Positions 1 to 10,580 of a DNA stretch of 39,770 bases are shown here, piece by piece. Within the stretch, counting starts at the first letter, position 1, and each line of letters opens with the position of its first letter. The position numbers and the translations under genes were made by a program. The notes beneath the pieces were generated by a model. That model was not told the DNA's origin and did no database searches. It saw only the letters and a program-made list of their open reading frames with translations. The stretch is from Cyclostephanos tholiformis (lineage: Eukaryota > Bacillariophyta > Thalassiosirophyceae > Thalassiosirales > Thalassiosiraceae). Location of the stretch: NCBI GenBank assembly GCA_036939975.1, contig JALLPB010000006.1, forward strand, positions 1-39,770, given 5' to 3'.

Positions 1-25
1 GAGAATTGCTGTCACTCCCTGCATG

Positions 26-980
26 TTAATTCAACATTGTCATGAACATGAGGTTCATCATTTGCCTCTGTTCACGGGCTTCCTTGCACACAAGTGCCAT
101 CTCCTTATGTTGAAGCTGATACTCATGCTCCCTCTGGTCCACCTTGTTTTTGTACTGTTGCTCTCTCCTTTCATTATCCATGCAGCCCTGCATCATCATC
201 ACATGCATCATGTTTCCAAATGACCAGCCATCTCGTTCACCATCAGCATTGCTCAAATTCAATGGTGACTTTTGGGCAATCCGCAACGGCTTTGTGAAGG
301 CTCTGGTTTTCTTTTTATTACTCTCTTCTGTCAATGCACTTGACAACCATTTTGTTCCACCTCTGGAGGATGCCACACTGGTGGATGCCACACTGGTGGA
401 TGCTGCAGTGCTTGCTGTGGCTGATGCTGCAGCTTGTTGATCATCTGCACCACCATCATCACCAAATGAATCATTATTCTCTAGCACTCCAAAGAGGTTT
501 GTGGGGTCAAGTCCAAGGCTTGTACCACCACCATCATCACGATTGTTGGTTCCTTCATCACAACAATCAATGACAATAATGTCCCCTTGGACAGCTCGAC
601 TGTCCTTGTCATCATCGGAATAAATCTCACCATCTCCTTCACCTCCCTCACCCACCACTTCCTCTACCTCCATATCCAGATCATCAGATCCCCCCCATTG
701 AGCCATCCGATGCCTTTATAAGCTTGTAATATGCCCATTTAGCGATACGAATGTGATGTGGGCAATTAGGATCAGCTGTGGGGATTTTCATCTTTGCTAT
801 TTTCTGAAATTTGCATTTCAGGGAATTGGAGGTCTTGTTCAACCCTGGAAAGCTTTTGTTGTGGGCTTCCCAAACAATGTCCAAATCAGTAGAGGACATC
901 AGAACAAATTCCACAATGGCCTTGGCCAAACTCTCTAGCTCATGGGTGTTGAATTTATAGCCCCTCTTCTTGGGTGGCAT
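26..980 (-). CDS. DUF6818-like (SANT/Myb-like) protein, frame broken at a poly-G tract
   Basis: Two overlapping minus-strand frames read as one protein. The first (980 to 684) begins MPPKKRGYKF and carries a small helical domain with a conserved Trp (IVWEAHNKSFPG), a basic LKCKFQKIAKMK and PTADPNCPHHIRIAKWAYY. I recognise this as the DUF6818-like, SANT-related domain common in diatoms and oomycetes. The second frame (706 to 26) is an acidic, low-complexity stretch with a TSVAS repeat, then a charged coiled-coil-like tail rich in Gln, Glu and Met. The frames cross at a run of seven G (plus-strand C7, 690-696). With six G the first frame would continue directly into GSDDLDMEVEE, giving about 317 residues. 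The cause may be a homopolymer sequencing error, a real lesion or slippage. Function is unknown; DNA binding is inferred from the fold. The family often occurs next to transposons. Confidence 0.68.
367..400. repeat. 15-bp tandem repeat inside the DUF6818-like gene
   Basis: The unit GATGCCACACTGGTG occurs twice in tandem with a partial third copy. On the minus strand it encodes the repeated TSVAS pentapeptide in the low-complexity linker. The period is a multiple of three, so copy-number change would keep the frame. Confidence 0.8.
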
Positions 981-1197
981 GATGATCAGCAGCAGCGATG
1001 ATGATGTGTACAGTAGTAGGAAATTTTTTGGCTCTCAATGAGGCGGAGTAGCGGTGCCAAGCATGGAGATTGTCAGTGAGGGTGTGTTCTAACATCCCAT
1101 GCAGGGGAGGTGGCAAACTCCTATTGGCAATGGCAATATGGATGGGTCGGCGGCCATGGAGGGGGGGGGGGATTCCCTTTCCACAGAGGGTCTCTAG

Positions 1198-1364
1198 TTT
1201 TTATGATTTTTTTACACTTAAATTCAGTCCCATAAAGTTTGTACAACCCCTCGGAGGGGTTGTACAAATAAGTGCGTTTATGATTTTTTTACACTTAAAT
1301 TAGCGATATTTAAGTGTAGGTGTGACAAATTTAGCGAGATTTAAGTGTAAAAAAATCATAAAAA
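1198..1364. mobile_element. MITE-like foldback element with 26-bp perfect terminal inverted repeats
   Basis: Positions 1198-1223 and 1339-1364 are exact reverse complements (arm: five T, ATGA, seven T, ACACTTAAAT). A third, direct copy of 24 nt lies inside at 1277-1300, with partial inverted copies near 1307-1318. A separate perfect palindrome is nested at 1238-1268: 15-nt arms around a single G. The 167-bp element has no coding capacity, as expected of a non-autonomous foldback or MITE. No clear target duplication was found, so the outer ends are set only by the arms. Confidence 0.75.
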
Positions 1365-2434
1365 GTTTTGGGAATGCTCCAATGGACTTTTTCTTTTGCC
1401 CCCCCAAACATCTCTGCAGGCAACACCCCCCGTGCAAATCCAAAATTTAGTCTTGGTCTGCCCTTCAACCCAACTAAACTACAAAACAGAACACCACCAT
1501 GTTGGGGCCATTCACCGGGTCTACCGGCATAGCTAATTTAATAAATAGCCGCCCCTCCCCCCCGGTAATCTCTCAGAGATGGGCTGATCTAGGACCTCAT
1601 CAATGAGAATTTATTCAATTATGGGAATCGACAAAGAAAATAATTAATTTTGTGGAATCTATTTTATTGTAGATTTGTGCTTCCTCCGAACTGGATCACC
1701 CCCAAATACATCAAATACCACTCCCCTGCACTCTTCACCAGTCACACATTCTATCGCATGCACCCTCATTTGAGATTGCATGTATTTGGTTAGTTGTTGA
1801 GTTGATTTGTTGATTGGCGGCCACTTAAAGCCATGACGAATTTTGTTTTATTTATTTTGTTGTCTCTTAATTTGACTGCCAAAACAATGTGAAGTTGCCC
1901 CCCCCCATCATTATCGACCTGCGCCCCATCTCCCCCAACTATACCCTATTGCCCAGACCATCTTTTGGTTGGTTGTTGTGTCACTCCATTCACTGGAGGC
2001 CACCTAAATCCAAGGCCCTGTCCCTCACTCTATTTTCATTTTTCTGTCGCTCTATTCAACCCCCCTAAATGATGGGTAAACATCTTATCGATTCCCCCAC
2101 CCACCGCCAACATTCTTTTTAGGTTGGTTGTTGAGTACTCGTTGAGTGGCGGCCACCCAGTTCAGTGATCCGCCCATTCTCTCATGTTTATGATGGGTAC
2201 CATTTCGGCGCCTCAAACAAGGGAATCAGCTGCAGCAAATGCAAGCCTGGCAACCGGGCGCCTGCAGTAGACCCATAGGGAGCTGCGGCACCTTGATTTG
2301 GGTCCATGCCAGATGTTGCCATGGACAGCGAAGGCATTGCCACTGGGGGTTGGATGGCAATTATTGTTGTTGTGATGAAAATTGGTGACGTGGAGGCTTG
2401 GTTGCTTCCATGTCCACACTATCGCGGACCCTGA

Positions 2435-2566
2435 TTTTCGAAGTCTGATTTTTGAGCGTGGTCACCCTGGATTTTTTTCTTGACCACGCTAGAGGGTGGT
2501 CAAGGTCAAAAATCAGGGGCTCATAACACAAGAACAGAAAAAAGTCCGTTTTTTGGACTTCGAAAA
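2435..2566. repeat. Nested inverted-repeat (foldback) cluster
   Basis: The outer arms TTTTCGAAGTC (2435-2445) and GACTTCGAAAA (2556-2566) are exact reverse complements. Inside them, CTGATTTTT (2445-2453) pairs with AAAAATCAG (about 2509-2517), and AGCGTGGTCA (2455-2464) pairs with TGACCACGCT (2481-2490). A further short hairpin, AAGTCC/GGACTT, lies around 2542-2560. Nested stems in about 130 bp suggest a small foldback element; no coding potential was seen. Confidence 0.6.
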
Positions 2567-3125
2567 GTTGCCTGCAGACTAGCTCTAATTACTAATTAGG
2601 CTTTTTTTGCCGCGGCATTTTGATATAGTTCCAGACCATTCCTGAGAAACCCATCAGTGAATAAAATGACCACTGGGTGTGTTTTGTGCTGGTGCTTCAA
2701 AAAAAACGGTATTGGCAGGCCAGTTACTACTCAAAGGGAAGTGCTAAAGACACTCTTAATATATCGTGATAGTATTAAGAAGGCCTAATTAGGCTCCGAC
2801 TTTAACCCATGCTGGATCATGCTTTGTCATTGCCAATGGGCAATCCAAGTGCATGAATCACAAGGATATACAACATATGTGCGGTGGTAGTACAACCATC
2901 ACATCCGGTGACAATCAGGTGCGATAATTTGTCAATACTTCGTGACAGAATAGGTCATAAAAATAGTAATAATCATAGTATATTCTAGATTCAATGACAA
3001 GTACCCATTGCATAGTATATTAGTTGATTGTTGTAGTATGCCGAGCAGTTGCCCCCCCATCACCTCCCAAAACTGCAGGATGACTCATCTCCCATATGAT
3101 CCTACATAGGAATCAAAATCCTATG

Positions 3126-3779
3126 AATTCCTCAGTGAATGTTTTTTTCACTGGCCGGTCTTTGCAATAACCTTAATTGTAACCCTCATCAAAAATCTGG
3201 TTTTGTTACGCATTGCTTACAAAAGTTGTGGGTGACCATCCATTCAATATGCAGCATGGGATGAGCCAAAATAGATGGGAGCCTCATCACATCGTGGCAA
3301 AGCTGTAGTAAAAATGGCTCACTCAAAAAGATCAGGTCTTTGTGTTAAAATGAATCAACACATCACATGTTTCATACTAGTTCCTATGTTGGTCCTGTAA
3401 GATTGATCTTAATGGGAAAATAGTTTTGTTCCTGCCAAAGATGCCGCCAATGATGCCTACAAATTCCTCAGTGAATGTTTTTTTTGCTGGCCAGTCTTCA
3501 CAATAACCTTAATTGTAACCCTCATCAAAAATCTGGTTTTGTTAGGCATTACTAACAAAAGTTGTGGGCGACCATCCATTCAATATGCAGCATATGATGA
3601 GCCAAAATAGATGGGAGCCTCATCACATTGTGACAAAGCTGTAATAAAAAATGGCTCACTCAAAAAGATCAGGTCTTTGTGTAAATGAATCAACACATCA
3701 CAGGTTTCATACTAGTTCCTATGTTGGTCCTGTAGGATTGGTTCTTGGTGGGAAAATAGTTTTGTTCCCACCAAAAAGC
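3126..3779. repeat. About 320-bp direct duplication (two copies)
   Basis: Copy 1 (about 3126-3444) and copy 2 (about 3462-3779) align along their length with an offset of about 336 bp and roughly 90% or better identity by eye. Landmarks in both are CTCAGTGAATG, CAATAACCTTAATTGTAACC, CATTCAATATGCAGCAT, GCTCACTCAAAAAGATCAGG and CATACTAGTTCCTATG. The copies differ by point changes and small indels, so the duplication is not recent. No protein is recognisable. It may be the interior of a non-autonomous transposon. Confidence 0.85.
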
Positions 3780-4699
3780 CCTGAAATTAGTGCTGGGTGG
3801 TGGTGCCCCATGGCGGCCATAGGACGGTGGCAATGTTGTCCACCATGGTTGTTCAATGCAGCGATCCGCACTGTGCAGAAATCATCTCCCCCTGCTCTTT
3901 TCTCTTTTCCTGCCTCCTTTGTTACCGCTGCCGCCACACATTGTGCCTTAATGATGTCTTTTTCTTCAGGAAAACAGGCTCAACAACTGATTTGGCATAG
4001 AGGCTGCCAAGCAAGATGACTCAGATGCCGCCGATGATGCTCCTCCTCACCTCACCGGAGATTATCGCCAATCCCCCTGTACAAACCCTATGTATTCCCA
4101 CGTAGTAAAAGAAAACACATGCCACAAACTCTCAACGATGCATCATGAGTATAGTGTTCTAATTAAATGATTAATAATGATATATCCCTATTTTATTGAC
4201 ATAGTCTCATCACGATATATTATGGCTAGACATTGTATGTGGTGGCATGCCTAGCTAGCTTTTGGCTAGCTAAGACACACATCACAACAACACCACATTA
4301 ATCAACAACAATCAACAACAATATCCTATGGCCCCCCCAAAACAACAATTGATACATTGCAACCATCCCTCAATCTGCCAACCGCCAAGTTATTTCTGCT
4401 TGGTTACGTTGTGGAGAACACTGCACATAGTAAGGCAATCTTTATGAGCAGATTGGGTGGCTGAGAAAACCACCAAGAACAAAAGCCTAATTTGGCTTTT
4501 TAAGCGTAAAAAGCCTACCCGGCAGGGAACCCAATTGGGTGATGAGCAAAAAACCTTTTTGATGAGATTGAAAGAATTCTGGGGGCTTGCCCTCATTTTA
4601 CCTTAGCCCCCCCTCCAAAACTTAAACCATGATACAAGCCATTGCCTCCCCCTTCCACTTAAATAAGGAATAAAATTTTAATGATGAAATAATATCTAT
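3780..4699. other. Gene-free stretch after the direct repeat
   Basis: I recognise no conserved coding sequence. Noted items are AT-rich segments near 4150-4240, a hairpin built on CTAGCTAGC/GCTAGCTAAG around 4252-4275, and the right-hand copy of a 14-nt inverted pair (TAATATATCGTGAT at 2757-2770 and its reverse complement at 4209-4222). A minus-strand frame near 4390-4596 ends with a Cys- and Leu-rich stretch slightly like transposase C-termini. That is too weak to call. Confidence 0.5.
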
Positions 4700-5578
4700 T
4701 CATTGATATTTGACCTCAAAGAGGGGCTTGCAATTCTTGATGGTGAGCTGTGTCACCACTGCACATGCATTAAAAACATTGCCGTGATGCAAAATGCTAT
4801 GGCGGAGGAACTGGGAGAGGACTCCCCGCACCAACACTTGCTCCCCCACGTTTCCTCTTTAATCACTGCATTCACTGGACACTTAATTTTGTCTGGGTGT
4901 CCGGCATACCCTTTGTTGGCCTCAACCCACTTGCCCAGGTCAAAGAAAAGATGTAAAACATCATGTTAAAAATTTTAACAATGGTTTACTTACCTGCTGG
5001 GTAGGGCCAATGAAACTACATCAGGTCCCTTCCCAAAATACTCACCCCCAGCTTGTAATGGAGCACCGACTTACCTATGTATTTGTGGCTGGAAAATGCA
5101 TTCCCTTTTTTAGCAACTTCACTATGGAGAATGCAAAAATCTGTCCCATCAACCATCATGAGACATTGTTGAGTATTTTTTTGTATTGTCAAAGTAGATA
5201 TGTAGCGGGGGACCAACAGCGGGGGGGGATGAGACAAAGAGGGCAACAGGGGGGGGCAAATGATGTTAATGTCAACAATGATGCCAATAGCAATGTAGCA
5301 TCATTGATGACAAGGGCTTGGGAGCCGCGTTTAAAGAAAAAGACAAAACAATCAAAAAACTCACCACCACATCCACAAGCTTGGTGTTGGCGTTAATGAA
5401 CACCCAGACCCCCCATATGTGATGGGTCTTTAGATCGATGGCACCTGCAGATGCACCCATGGCCAAGCACCCTGGGCTCTGCTTGGGGTACACCTTCATA
5501 AAATGAAGAACCCAAAGCAGATGCTTTGGGTGACCACAGTTGGGAAGAAGCTCATCCCAATGAGCTCCCAGACAACAT
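4700..5578 (-). pseudogene. DDE-type transposase remnant, copy A (PIF/Harbinger-like)
   Basis: Read on the minus strand from 5578, in several frames, the order is HWDELLPNCGH, LHFMKVYPKQSPGCLAMGAS, then LMMVDGTDFCI (likely first catalytic Asp) and NAFSSHKYIGKS. Next come GPYPAGK followed by a GTAAGT donor-like site, then KWVEANKGYAGHPDKIKCP (Asp to Asn changes where the family has VEADDGY) and VFNACAVVTQLTIKNC, with a TGA at 4700-4702. The series matches a transposase family frequent in diatom genomes that I associate with DDE_Tnp_4. Frameshifts, a stop before FHWPYPAGK and changed acidic residues make it inactive. Its N-terminal part is missing at the boundary with the Copia LTR. Confidence 0.72.
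5574..5578. repeat. Target site duplication, left copy (AACAT)
   Basis: AACAT immediately precedes the first base of the 5' LTR and is repeated exactly at 10240-10244 after the 3' LTR. Five bases is the usual duplication length for Copia integrases. Confidence 0.9.
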
Positions 5579-5848
5579 TGTTTGGGACTGCAAAATAAAT
5601 ACGGCCCCAACCAATGACTGACCACAAGAAGCTGAAATGCAAGCACCAATCAAAATGATTCAAGGAAATCCATGGAGTCTGGGAGTATATTGTAATCTTA
5701 GATTGATGGGGTTCACATTAGAAGCAGCATGGAAGTGAGCATTTGTTAGAACCTTGCTCACTTTTATATCATCATTTACAAAGTTATATATGAGCATGTC
5801 AGTAACCATCCTTCATGAACAGAGATGAAAGATTACATTGCATCAACA
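5579..5848 (+). repeat. 5' LTR of the Copia element
   Basis: It is 270 bp, begins TGTTTGGGACTGCAAAATAA and ends GCATCAACA. It aligns end to end with 9970-10239. The terminal TGTT/AACA form the short inverted repeat typical of LTRs. Confidence 0.92.
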
Positions 5849-6197
5849 TTATCTAGTAAAAGGTGATTGACGTAAGCCAGGAGGGCTTGACAAGACAGAG
5901 GCAAGAAATGCCTCAACCAGATCCACAAGGTGGGAGGCCTGCTGCAGCCAGGGGGGAGCTGGAAGAGGACAAAATCCCCAATGGCCCCACCGATTTTCAG
6001 GACCAGTAAAGAAAAAATACACCACCAAAATAGTGGGATTAGAAGATGAAACAATCGATGTGGGAAATGCAAAATACACCACCAAAATTTCAGAAGTTGT
6101 TGGATGCGATTGCAATGTATAGTCAGAGGGAATAAAAAGGGGGGTCCAACATAGCAAAGGCATTTAGGGATTTTGACCTTCCAACTGTTGTGCCCTA

Positions 6198-9100
6198 GTG
6201 ATGGGGCAGAGTTTGCCCAAATTGGTCAGCAAAGTAAACACCTCCAACAAGTACGCAACAGTCAATGTTGAGCAGGATGACATGAAGATGCTACTCATCA
6301 TGGCCCAAGAGGAAGAAGGGTGCACTTTTGCACAAAAGAATGATAGCAAGGGGGCACAAAGAGTCCTGTCCCCAGACCACATTGATATTGATACATGTGG
6401 AACCTATGCCAGCATGTCAAACAAAGACATCCTCAACAATCTGAAGATGCAGTCATTTGGCTTATGTGGACATACTAACTCAGGATCGACAATGATGGAT
6501 CAAGCAGGGGCCCTCAGAGCCGTTGAGAATGTATGATTCAACAAACATGGAGTGGCTGAGAAGATGGGGCCGGTGTTGTACCAGCCCAACAGAGGGATGA
6601 ATCTGGGTAAATTCATCATCCATACAGACTCAGGAGACATTGCCATCCAGAACTTGATTGGAATGGTATTTTTGAACATGATTGCAAACTTTGATGTCAC
6701 TGAATCTGCTGTCAAAAATGCTTGCATCATCTTTGGCCCAAACCTCACAGGGGGGGGTAGGACAGTTGTGGCCATGGAATCTGTGTGAGTCAAGCACATC
6801 CAGATATCATGGGTGATTTTGGACTAGTAGCATAGGATAGTGACATTAACAGTAGATTGCATGTTTGTTAATGGAGTACCATTCCTAGTTAATGCATCCA
6901 GAGGACTAAATATGATAACCACCAAACATACTCCATCACAAATGGCCAAGACTCTAGCCAATGGAGTTTGGCACATCATGGACCTATATGCATGGGGAGG
7001 GTTCCAAGTGGGCACTCAAACCCCTATGCAATCTGATCCCAATCATCATTGTGAACACAATGGTGGCTAACTGGCTAAAGAGCATGTCCCCAAGGTCGAG
7101 CGCCAAATACGTCTGATCAAAGAATGCGAGAAAGGAATCCTGAACACTCTCCCATCTCCCATGTAAGAAGATTTCTCAGCTCATGCTGATCGAATTGATA
7201 TACCACATTGTCCTATGGCTGAACACCCTCCCAAAAACATTGGGATTATTGACAATGCTGTCACCATGGAAAATGGTCCTATGCCACAAGCTTGATTTTA
7301 AGAAGCATTGTAAGGCTCCGCTTGGAACCTACTACTGCAACTGCAAAGCCCACAACAAACCTACCCCTTCAAATACAATGACAAGCTGCACAATCCCTGC
7401 CATCATCCTTGGACCAATTGGAAATATCCAAGGGATGTAAAAACTCTTAAACCTGACAATGGGAAAGAAGATTAAGCATCGCAGTTTCATGATTAGCCCA
7501 ATGCCAGATGCCAGACTCTGTCATAAAGAAGGTTGAAGCCATGGGTCATGCAACTCAGCCCAACCCATTCAATTTTTTGGATAGAACAGAGGCATTGTTT
7601 GAATGGAATGACATCAATGAGACCAACAATAATATCATCGAAGATGATATTGTCCAATATCAATTGCTTGTGGCAGAATTCTCAGGCATCAACCTAGACC
7701 ACAACAGCATAACACCATCTATCAAAGATGATATCAATCCCCATGGCCTTGCCAAAGACCCAGCAGCTCAGAATGCCAATGTTGCACCCTATGCCATGCA
7801 GGAGTGAATCAATGGCCCCCCAGCCATACATGCCAACAATGACATGATAAGCAAACACTACAGTGAAGGCAACAACATCATTGCAATGGTCAACATTCCC
7901 CCAGACAATGCTCATACCCACAACCCCATCATTGCCATACATGATACCAACAACAAAATGATCACCAAGGAAAAGTCGGGTGAAGATTCTGACTCGGACA
8001 ATGACAATGATGACCGGCTCAATCCCAAGAAAAACAAGGAAGAGCAAGAAGAGGAGCACAAGGGTAGGCCTGGAATCAGACATTTGAATGCAGTACTAGT
8101 GGGCGAACATCAAAATATGCCAACTATGAGCTAATGATGGCCGCTAGGCAAGCCAAACAAGGTGGCAATCACCGGGCCACCATTCATGATGGACTCAGTT
8201 GTTTCTGGGTTGAGGATTTACATGATGCAAAATCAATACCACAAGATGATTGCAAAGAATATGCTTTAGAAGTGACAATGATGCAATACTCGATTTGAGC
8301 AGGGATAAAGAAATTCAAAGATCATGGTGAAGCAGGAGTGAGCAAGGAACTCACCCAAATACATAAAATGCAGGTTTTTTGACTGATCTGCAAGGACAAT
8401 CTGACATATGATGAAATGAAGAAGGCACTCGCTTTGCTCATGTTCCTTAAGGAAGAGCAAGACAACTTGGTGAAAGCTCAATGTGTGCCAATGGGCACAA
8501 ACAGAGGGAGGACTGGACAAAGCAGGAATCCACATCCCCAACTATTGACACAGAGTCAGTCTTCATCATGGTCGTGATCAATGCACACAAAGGATGAGAC
8601 ATGGGATGTTTCAACATCATGGGTGTGCTCCTACATGCCAATACAGACAAAGACATCACCATGGTCCTGAAAAGAATACTCATAGAACTCATGGTTTAGG
8701 TGGCCCGTAATCTTTTTAGAAAGTATATATCTGTGGACAGGAAGGGGATGGTGATATTGTACGTGAAGATGCGGAAGGCCATGTATGGGCTTCTGAGGAG
8801 TGAACTCCTGTTCTACAAAAAGCTGGTGAAGGATTTGGAGGATAATGGATTCAAACTAAATCCATATGACCCTTGCAATGCAAATAAGATCATGAATGAA
8901 AAATAAATGACTGTATGTTGGCTTGTGGATGACCTCAAGGTCTCCCACGTCAATGCAGATGAAATCTCAAAATTTGGTTAATGGCTAAGCAACACATATG
9001 GAGTGAGCTTTGCCACCCATAGGGGGAAGGTGCACAATTATCTGGGGATGATGTTCAACTTCTAATAGGATTGAAAAGTGATAGTTTATATGGTGGAATA

Positions 9101-9850
9101 CATCAAAAATATCATCGCTGATTTTCCAGAAGAAATAGTAGCAATTTTAACCAGCCCAGCGGCCAACCATCTGTTCACAGTTTGGGATGGGACCAAGGCA
9201 AAAATATTGCTGGAGGAGCAGGCCATGGCTTTCCGCCACAATATGGCCCAAATATTGTTTTTGAGTGCAAGGGTGAAGCATGACATTCAACCCTTGATGA
9301 CATTCATTACAACCAGGGTAAAGAGTCATGATGAAGATGATTGGGGAAAGGTCAAACAAGTGCCGGGATACCTGAAGGGTACCTTACATATGCCTCTAGT
9401 GTTGTTGGTGCACTTGTTAACCGGACGCAGCATACATAGTACAGCAAAAGTCATATGGGAGGAGGCATGAGTTCTGCTGGAAAAGGAATGGCATGTAGCT
9501 ATTTGTAGAAACAGAAGATTGTGATGAAGAGCTCAATGGTGGCCAAGCTAGTTGGGGTGGACAATTCATTGTGATACATCCTATGGGCATGATATTTCAT
9601 GAAGAGCAGGGATATGACATGGAACCATCACTCCTAAATCAGGATAATATGAGTGCCATATTATTGGAGACAAATAGGAACTGGGAAGGCGAGCAGTTCA
9701 AAGAGGACAAAGCATATCAAAGTAAAGGATTTTGATATAAAAGAGAAGATAGATGACAAGGAAATCATTGTCAAGCGTTGCTTGACAGATCTAATGTGGA
9801 TGGATATAAACACAATGCCAAAGCAAGGCAAAGCCTATTGCAAGTTTTGA
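6198..9850 (+). pseudogene. Copia gag-pol polyprotein remnant
   Basis: Fragments run collinearly on the plus strand. Around 6390-6545 is a protease-linker region (IDTCGTYASM, then AVENV, a TGA where the family has Trp, then FNKHGVAEKMG). Around 6840-7060 is integrase core sequence (LTVDCMFVNGVPFLVNASRG), followed near 7095-7230 by ERQIRLIKECEKGILNTLP and YHIVLWLNTLP. Around 8700-9060 is reverse transcriptase (KAMYGLLRSELLFYKKLV, NPYDPCNANK, CWLVDDLKVSHVNADE, RGKVHNYLGMMF; the catalytic YVDD-type box reads LVDD). Around 9630-9850 is RNase H (DNMSAILLE, SSSKRTKHIKVKDFDIKEK). Stops and frameshifts interrupt every domain. No zinc knuckle was seen. Confidence 0.88.
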
Positions 9851-9969
9851 GGACATATGATGGGAATACCAGCTGAATATTGTAACAATGATTACAAAAA
9901 GGAAGTGATCTATCTTCCCCCAGTTAGTTCAATGCCCCCAGTTCCAATAAAAAAATCATCAAAGAAGTG

Positions 9970-10239
9970 TGTTGGAGACTGCAAAATAAATATGGCCCCG
10001 ACCAATGACTAATCGTAAGAAGCTGACATGCAAGCACCAATCAAAATGGTTCAAGGAAATCTATGGAGTCTGGAAGTATATTGTAACCTCATATTGGTGG
10101 GGTTCATGTTAGAAGCAGCATGGAAGCAAGTGTTTGTTAGGACCTTGCTCACTTTTATTAATTTATCTTCATTTACAAAGTTATATATGAGTATGTCAGT
10201 AGCCATCCTTTGTGAACAGAAGATTATGTTGCATCAACA
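9970..10239 (+). repeat. 3' LTR of the Copia element
   Basis: It is 270 bp, begins TGTTGGAGACTGCAAAATAA and ends GCATCAACA, collinear with 5579-5848. It is followed at once by AACAT, the right target duplication (10240-10244). Confidence 0.92.
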
Positions 10240-10244
10240 AACAT

Positions 10245-10580
10245 TGATGACCTTTAAGCTTCTTGTTCCAAAGAACTTGCGGAAGTTTTGCATCCCTGTG
10301 TATCAAAGCCAACCATTGATATGCTGGGCATGCCAACAAAATCATGTGCCCCAACAATGACATAAATGTAAAAGAGGAGCTCAAGATGCAGGCATGGGTA
10401 TGGGCATGTCACAAGAAGCTAACTTGTGGGAGGCTGAAGAACTGGGAGATTTTCTCCCAGGTCTTCTGCCACAGCATATTCCACCATGGCACCAATGTAT
10501 TTTGAGAGTTTGTGATGGTGACTTGCACCATTGAGGACGGCAAGCCTCTCTTCCCCATTCTCATTGAGTATGAGGATTAA
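10245..10580 (+). pseudogene. DDE-type transposase remnant, copy B (C-terminal part)
   Basis: Plus-strand frames give KELAEVLHPC, then after a frame change NH, a stop, and YAGHANKIMCPNND. These are followed by LKNWEIFSQVFCHSI, GTNVF, another stop, and CTIEDGKPLFPILIEYED with TAA at 10578-10580. This is the same transposase family as the minus-strand copy at 4700-5578, starting just upstream of its GYAGH box. The two copies face away from each other across the Copia insertion. Since the Copia target duplication is exact, the inverted arrangement existed before the insertion. Stops and frameshifts show it is dead. Confidence 0.7.

Larger units (their letters stand above)
981..3125. other. Gene-free, repeat-rich stretch
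   Basis: No open frame here looks like a conserved protein. The stretch has many poly-C or poly-G runs (for example near 1160-1171, 1395, 1553, 1898 and 3052), the two foldback elements listed separately, and short low-complexity frames. The open frame around 2213-2419 (-) resembles no family I know. Confidence 0.6.
5579..10239 (+). mobile_element. Decayed Ty1/Copia LTR retrotransposon, 4661 bp
   Basis: The element is complete end to end: 270-bp LTRs starting TGTT and ending AACA, an exact AACAT target duplication, and an internal plus-strand gag-pol remnant in Copia order (protease-like, integrase, reverse transcriptase, RNase H). The LTRs differ at about 29 aligned positions, mostly transitions, plus compensating 6-bp indels, which is about 11% divergence and marks an old insertion. 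The short internal region has many stops and frameshifts. A purine-rich run (AAAGAAG) lies just before the 3' LTR. I could not recognise a tRNA primer-binding site after the 5' LTR. The element cannot be autonomous. Confidence 0.93.

Noticed and set aside
4703..4969. Plus-strand protein of 88 residues
   Set aside because: The opposite strand encodes the C-terminal part of transposase copy A (VEANKGYAGH ... ACAVVTQL); the plus frame is a shadow.
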